Origin: Mycobacterium angelicum
GTDB taxonomy: Bacteria > Actinomycetota > Actinomycetes > Mycobacteriales > Mycobacteriaceae
Assembly: GCF_002086155.1 (NCBI RefSeq)
Contig: NZ_MVHE01000003.1
Coordinates: 186,001-250,000, forward strand
DNA: 64,000 nucleotides
Reading direction: 5' to 3'
Under the pieces are notes generated by a model. It was not told the origin of the DNA. It saw nothing but the letters and a program-made list of their open reading frames with translations, and ran no database searches. The position numbers and the translations under genes were made by a program. Shown one piece after another: positions 58,743 to 64,000 of this stretch (position 1 is the stretch's first letter; the number at the start of each line of letters is the position of its first letter).

Positions 58743-61700
58743 GCATTCCCGACAACGCGATCGCGGTCGTCGGCATGGCCGGCAAGTTCCCTGGCGCCAA
58801 CAATGTTTCGGCGTTCTGGGACAACCTCCGGCGCGGCAAGGAGTCGATCGTCACACTGTCCGAGCAGCAGCTCCGCGATGCCGGGATCAGTGACAAGGTG
58901 CTGTCCAACCCGGCCTATGTGCGGCGCGCGCCGCTGCTGGACGGGGTCGACGAGTTCGACGCCGACTTCTTCGGCTTCCCACCGGTGCTGGCCCGTTCAC
59001 TGGACCCGCAACACCGGTTGTTCCTGCAATGCGCATGGCACGCACTCGAAGACGCCGGCTGTGACCCGGCGCAGTTCGACGGCTCCATCGGTGTGTACGG
59101 AACCAGCTCGCCAAGCGGCTACCTGCTGCACAACCTGCTCTCGCACCGGGACCCGAACGAGATGATGGCCGAAGGCCTCGATTTCGAGCAGGTCAGCATG
59201 TTCCTGCAGAACGACAAGGACTTTCTGGCGACGCGGATCTCGCATCAGTTCAACCTGCGCGGCCCGAGCATCGCGGTGCAGACCGCGTGCTCGTCGTCGC
59301 TGGTTGCCGTCCACCTGGCCTGCATGAGCCTGCTCAGCGGCGAATGCGACATGGCGCTGGCCGGCGGCGTATCGCTGGCCATCCCGCACCACGTCGGGTA
59401 CTGGCACTCGCCGGGCCAGATGCTTTCCGCCGTCGGCCACTGCCGCCCCTTCGACGTACGAGCCGATGGCACGGTCTTCGGCAGCGGCGTCGGAATGGTC
59501 GCCCTCAAGCCGCTGCAGGCCGCCATCGACGCCGGGGACCGGATTCACGCCGTCATCCGCGGATCGGCGATCAACAACGACGGATCGGTCAAGATGGGGT
59601 TCGCCGCACCCAGTGCGTCCGCCCAGGCCGACTGCATCGCCGAGGCGCACGCGGTGTCCGGCATCGATGCGTCGACGGTGAGCTACGTCGAGACCCACGG
59701 CACCGGCACCCCGCTGGGTGACCCCATCGAAATCACCGGCCTGCGAACGGCTTTCGAGATCTCCGAAGAGCCCCGCTCAGGCCCCTGCGTCATCGGCTCG
59801 GTCAAATCCAACATCGGCCACCTGGAAGTCGCCGCGGGAGTCGCGGCGCTGATCAAGACGATCCTGTGCCTGAAGAACAAGGCGATTCCGGGCACGCTGC
59901 ACTACACCAGCCCCAACCCGGAACTGCGTCTGGACGAGAGCCCGTTCACGGTCCAGAGCAAGTACGGCCCGTGGGAGTACGACGGTGTGCGCCGGGCGGG
60001 GGTCAGCTCGTTCGGTATCGGCGGCACCAATGCACACGTCGTGCTGGAGGAAGCACCCGAGGTTCCCGCCGCGGCGGAATCGGCCGGCCCCCAGGTGCTG
60101 CTGCTGTCGGCGAAAACCGCTGCCGCACTTGAGGAATCGCGCACCACTCTGGCCAGCACGCTGAGCAAGTCCGACGCCCTGGACCTCGCCGACGTCGCGC
60201 ACACCCTCGCCGGGCGCCGCCGGCACAACGTGACCATGGCGGCCGTCGTGCACGACCGCGACCACGCGGTCACCTTGCTGCGGGCGACCGAAAGCGACAA
60301 CGTCTTCCTCGGTGAATCCGCGCAGGAAGGCGATGCCGCCACAGCCCCCACAGCCGCCGCCAAGGACCGGGTCGTCTTCCTGTTCCCCGGCCAGGGCGCC
60401 CAGCACGTCGGAATGGCCAAGGGTCTCTACGACACCCAGCCCGTATTCGCGCAAACCTTCGACGCCTGCGCCGCGGGCTTCCGCGATGAGATGGGCATCG
60501 ATCTGCATGCCGAGATATTCAGCGGTACCGCAACGGATCTCGAGCGCATCGACCGGTCGCAACCCGCCCTGTTCACCGTCGAGTACGCGCTGGCGAAACT
60601 GGTCGACACCTACGGTGTGGCCGCCGGGGCGTACATCGGATACAGCACCGGTGAGTACATCGCGGCCACCCTGGCCGGGGTATTCGACCTCGAGACCGCG
60701 ATCAAGACGGTGGCGCTGCGGGCCCGGCTGATGAACGAGTCCGCGCCGGGCGCCATGGTCGCGGTCGCGCTGAGCCCCGACGACGTGGCCGAATACCTCG
60801 GCAACGGCGTCGAGCTGTCGGCGGTCAACGACCCCGGCAACTGCGTGGTCGCCGGGCCCACCGACGAGATCCGGGCCTTCACCCAGCGCCTTGCCGAGCG
60901 CGGGGTCCCGGTACGGCGGGTGCGCGCGACGCACGCCTTCCATTCCAGCGCAATGGAACCCATGCTGCCCGAGTTCGAGGCATTCCTGTCGCGCCAGGAG
61001 CTGCGGGCCCCGCAAACGCCGCTGCTGAGCAACCTCACCGGAACCTGGATGACCGCCGAGCAGGTAGCCGACCCAGCCAACTGGGCACGCCAAATCAGTT
61101 CCCCCATCCGGTTCGCCGACGAGCTCGACGTGGTGCTCAGCGAACCCGGCCGGATCCTGGTCGAGGTGGGTCCGGGCGGCAGCCTGACCGGTTCGGCGAT
61201 GCGGCACGGCAAGTGGTCGGGCGGACATCGCGCGGTTCGGCTGATGCGCCACCCGATCCAGAACGTCGACGACCGCGACGCCTTCCTGCGCGGTCTCGGT
61301 GAACTGTGGTCGGCCGGAGTCGCCATCGACTGGTCGCCGCTGCAGGCGGGTCGGCCGCACATTGTTTCGCTGCCCGGCTATCCGTTTGCCCGGCAACGGC
61401 ATTGGATCGACCCCAAGCAGGTGGTCCGGGTCCACTCCCCCGCTGCCACCAACGGCGTGGCACTGGCCGCCGACCCTGCCACCGCCCAGGTGACAGTCAA
61501 CGGACAATCGCAGACGGAGGCCACGCTGCAGCGCATCTGGCAGCAGTCCATGGGGGTCGGCTCGATCGACCGCAACGCCAACTTCTTCGACATGGGTGGC
61601 GACTCGCTGATGGCGATCAGCATCGCGATGAGCGCAGCCAACGAAGGGCTGACCATCACGCCGCAGGACCTCTACGAGCACCCGACCCTGGCGTCGCTCA

Positions 61701-63157
61701 CCGCGGCCGTCGACGCCTCGTTCGCGTCCAGCGGATTGGCAAAACCGCCGGAGCCGCAGGCCAATCCGGCGGTTCCACCGAATATCGCGTATTTCCTGGA
61801 CCGCGGACTGCGCAACACTGGCCGCTGGCGGGCTCCGCTGATCCTGCGGCTGGAGCCGACGGTGAGCCCGGACGACATCCAGGCGGTCCTGACCGCGGTG
61901 ACCAACCACCACGCTGCGCTGCGCCTGCAGCTCGTCGAGAATGCCGGGATCTGGGAACAGCACATCGGCGCACCCGAAGATTTCAGCGGGCTCTCGACCC
62001 GGGCACTGCCCGAGGACCTGGCCCCCGGCAGCCCGGAAGAGCGGGCGGCGGTCTGGAACATCGTGGCCGAAGTGATTGCGCAACAGGACGTTTCCAATGT
62101 TCCGCTTTCCGCGGTGCTCATCACCGGCGCTCCCGGCGGTCCGCAATATCTGGGTCTTGGCGTGCACGAGATGGTCGCCGACGACACCGGCCGCCAAATT
62201 CTGGGCACCGACATCGTCACCGCGTTCGGGCAACGGCTGGCCGACCAGGAGATCACCCTGGAAGCCACGGTCACCGGGTGGCGGGAGTGGTCGCTGCGCT
62301 GCGCCGCGCTGGCCACGCATCCGGCGGCGCTGGACACCCGCGGCTACTGGATCGACACCGCCCGCAAGGCCACGGTGTGGCCGGCCGCTGCGGAAATCTC
62401 CGAGCCGCCCGCGCCAGCCGACCTGATTCGGTTGTCGTCCACCCTGACCGGCGAACAGACCTCGGAGGTCGACGACGCCCGGCGCCGGTTCCGGCGGTCC
62501 ATCCAGGAAATCCTGCTCGCGGCGCTGGGCCGCACCATTGCCCAGACCATCGGTGAGGGCGTGGTCGCCGTCGAACTCGAGGGTGAGGGACGTTCGGTGC
62601 TGCGGCCAGACGTCGACGTCCGCAGGACCGTCGGCTGGTTCACCACCTACTACCCCGTCGCGCTGGAATGCGCCAAGGGGCGCGACGAGACGGCGATCCA
62701 GGAGATCGACGCCGTGCACAGCACCCTGAAAGCCGTCCCGCACTACGGAATCGGCTACGGACTGCTGCGGTATCTCTACGCACCGACCGGACGCGTCTTC
62801 GGTGCGCAGCGCACGCCCGACATCCACTTCCGGTATGCCGGCGTGATCCCCGAGGTGCCGCCGATCGACGCGCCCGTGCAATTCGACTCCGACCTGTCGC
62901 TGCCACTGCGCGAGACGATCCCGGGGCTGGGACACGCCATCGAGATTCGGGCGTACCGGTCGGGCGGCGCGCTGCATCTGGACTGGTGGTACGACAGCCG
63001 CCGGATCCCGTCGGCAACGGCGGAAGCGTTGATGCAGAACTTCCCGGCTGCGCTCAGCATTCTGATCCAGGAGGCGATCGCGGCGGAGCACGCGGAGAGC
63101 GAATTGGTCGGGGCTCCCGAAGCCGGCGCTCTGGTGGACCTGTCGAGCCTTGACTGA
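58739..63157 (+). CDS. ppsE: Phthiocerol synthase PpsE
   Basis: A 1472-residue terminal module, KS-AT-ACP plus a C-terminal condensation-like domain. KS about 7-425 with Cys184 in VQTACSSS; AT about 543-840 with GYSTG (Ser about 636) and the HAFH motif; ACP about 925-995 (MGGDSLMAISIAM); condensation-like region about 1020-1455, with VHEMVADDTG at the usual HHxxxDG place (the first His is Val). It adds the last unit and leaves the keto group, from which phthiodiolone forms. The start is GTG overlapping the ppsD stop (GTGA), with AGGGAGGA upstream. The AT differs from the other four Pps proteins and has a separate origin. Confidence 0.95.
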
Positions 63158-63167
63158 GGAGATTCGG

Positions 63168-64000
63168 ATGTCCAACAACTCCAAGAGCGCCGATCGCGGC
63201 GCGGCCGTGGTGGTGCGCGGGATTCGCAAGAGGTTCGGCAACGTCGTCGCCCTGGATGACGTCAGCTTCGAGGTGGGCCGCGGCGAAGTGATCGGCCTGC
63301 TCGGCCCCAACGGGGCGGGCAAGACCACCATGGTCGACATCTTGTCGACGCTGACCCGGCCGGATAGCGGCACCGCGACCGTCGGCGGCTACGACGTGGT
63401 CTCCGAGTCGGCCGGCGTGCGCCGCTCGATCATGCTCACCGGCCAGCAGGTCGCCGTCGACGACATGCTCTCGGGCGAACAGAATCTGGTGGTGTTCGGC
63501 CGGTTGTACGGCCTGAGCAAGTCGGCCGCCCGCCAGCGGGCACAGGAACTGCTCGAGCAATTCGACCTCGTGCATGCCGCCAAACGACGGGTCAGCACCT
63601 ACTCGGGCGGAATGCGCCGACGCATAGACATCGCGTGCGGGCTGGTGGTGCAACCGCAGGTCGCCTTCTTGGACGAGCCCACAACCGGGCTGGATCCCCG
63701 TAGCCGCCAAGCGATTTGGGATCTGGTGGGCAGCTTCAAGAAATTGGGCATCGCCACGCTGTTGACCACGCAGTACCTCGAGGAAGCCGACGCGCTCAGC
63801 GACCGGATCATCCTGATCGACCGCGGCACCATCATCGCCGAGGGCACCGCCAACGAGCTCAAGCACCGCGCCGGCGGCACGTTCTGCGAAATCGTACCGA
63901 GGGACGTGAACGACCTGCGCGCCATCGTCGAAGCCCTCGGTTCGCTGTTGCCCGAGCAGCAACGGGAAATGCTGACACCGGAGTCCGACCGGATCACAAT
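63168..64000 (+). CDS. drrA: ABC transporter ATPase DrrA, 5' part
   Basis: The first 277 codons of a daunorubicin-resistance-type ABC transporter ATPase; the 3' end lies beyond the window. Walker A is LLGPNGAGKTT, the signature is YSGGMRRR, Walker B is VAFLDEPTTGLD, and the switch region is TTQYLEEADAL. In PDIM-producing mycobacteria DrrA works with the membrane proteins DrrB and DrrC to move PDIM towards the cell surface. It starts 10 bp after ppsE with GGAGATTCGG before the ATG, so it is part of the same operon. Confidence 0.95.
   Translation, partial: MSNNSKSADRGAAVVVRGIRKRFGNVVALDDVSFEVGRGEVIGLLGPNGAGKTTMVDILSTLTRPDSGTATVGGYDVVSESAGVRRSIMLTGQQVAVDDMLSGEQNLVVFGRLYGLSKSAARQRAQELLEQFDLVHAAKRRVSTYSGGMRRRIDIACGLVVQPQVAFLDEPTTGLDPRSRQAIWDLVGSFKKLGIATLLTTQYLEEADALSDRIILIDRGTIIAEGTANELKHRAGGTFCEIVPRDVNDLRAIVEALGSLLPEQQREMLTPESDRIT

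Overview
The window looks like a chromosome segment of a slow-growing Mycobacterium outside the M. tuberculosis complex. It is GC-rich, and its gene order closely follows M. tuberculosis Rv2900c to Rv2936 as I remember it: fdhF, rnhB-lepB-rplS, lppW, trmD-rimM-KH-rpsP, dacB2, pknI, ffh, glnD-glnB-amt, ftsY-smc, acyP, fpg, rnc, sepIVA, tesA, fadD26, ppsA-E, drrA. It also carries genes and domain arrangements that differ from that reference. Family assignments come from reading the translated proteins and from memory of the families; no database search was run.

Layout. 1-4817: the 5' part of fdhF, followed by three genes I do not recall at this place in M. tuberculosis (an epimerase/SDR, a WS/DGAT acyltransferase and a GAF-ANTAR regulator). 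4819-10484: translation, secretion and RNA-processing housekeeping genes in two ribosomal-protein operons (rplS-lepB-rnhB-DUF2469 and rpsP-KH-rimM-trmD) plus the lipoprotein gene lppW. The two operons share a matching upstream two-box signal. 10639-17413: an NTF2-like protein, the D,D-peptidase DacB2, a TetR/amidohydrolase pair, the kinase PknI and a second amidohydrolase. 17421-21125: ffh and a divergent helicase, separated by a 56-bp tandem repeat that abuts ffh. 21122-25344: nitrogen control (amt-glnB-glnD). 25523-34243: ftsY, smc, acyP, an OsmC-like gene, fpg, rnc, DUF177 and sepIVA, all on the minus strand. 34457-64000: the phthiocerol dimycocerosate (PDIM)-type locus on the plus strand.

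How the lipid genes work together. In the known PDIM pathway FadD26 activates a long-chain fatty acid as an acyl-adenylate and loads it on the N-terminal carrier of PpsA. PpsA to PpsE then extend and reduce the chain in sequence, TesA acts as the partner thioesterase, and DrrABC (DrrA begins here) exports the product. fadD26, ppsA, ppsB, ppsD and ppsE each start inside or at the stop codon of the gene before, so the synthase is translationally coupled.

Main points of interest. (1) The enoylreductase domain of PpsC appears decayed: its nucleotide-binding loop reads AAGDGVD instead of the usual glycine-rich motif, the catalytic lysine position is Asn, and the N-terminal lobe has a deletion. (2) PpsA has a PpsB-type ketoreductase and lacks the extra internal domain of the M. 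tuberculosis protein. (3) ppsA, ppsB and ppsD share long identical nucleotide tracts in their AT regions, which suggests gene conversion. Together these suggest a locus remodelled by recombination that may make a variant phthiocerol-like lipid. (4) The 56-bp repeat next to ffh carries a -10-like hexamer in every unit. No tRNA, rRNA, insertion sequence, prophage or CRISPR array was seen.
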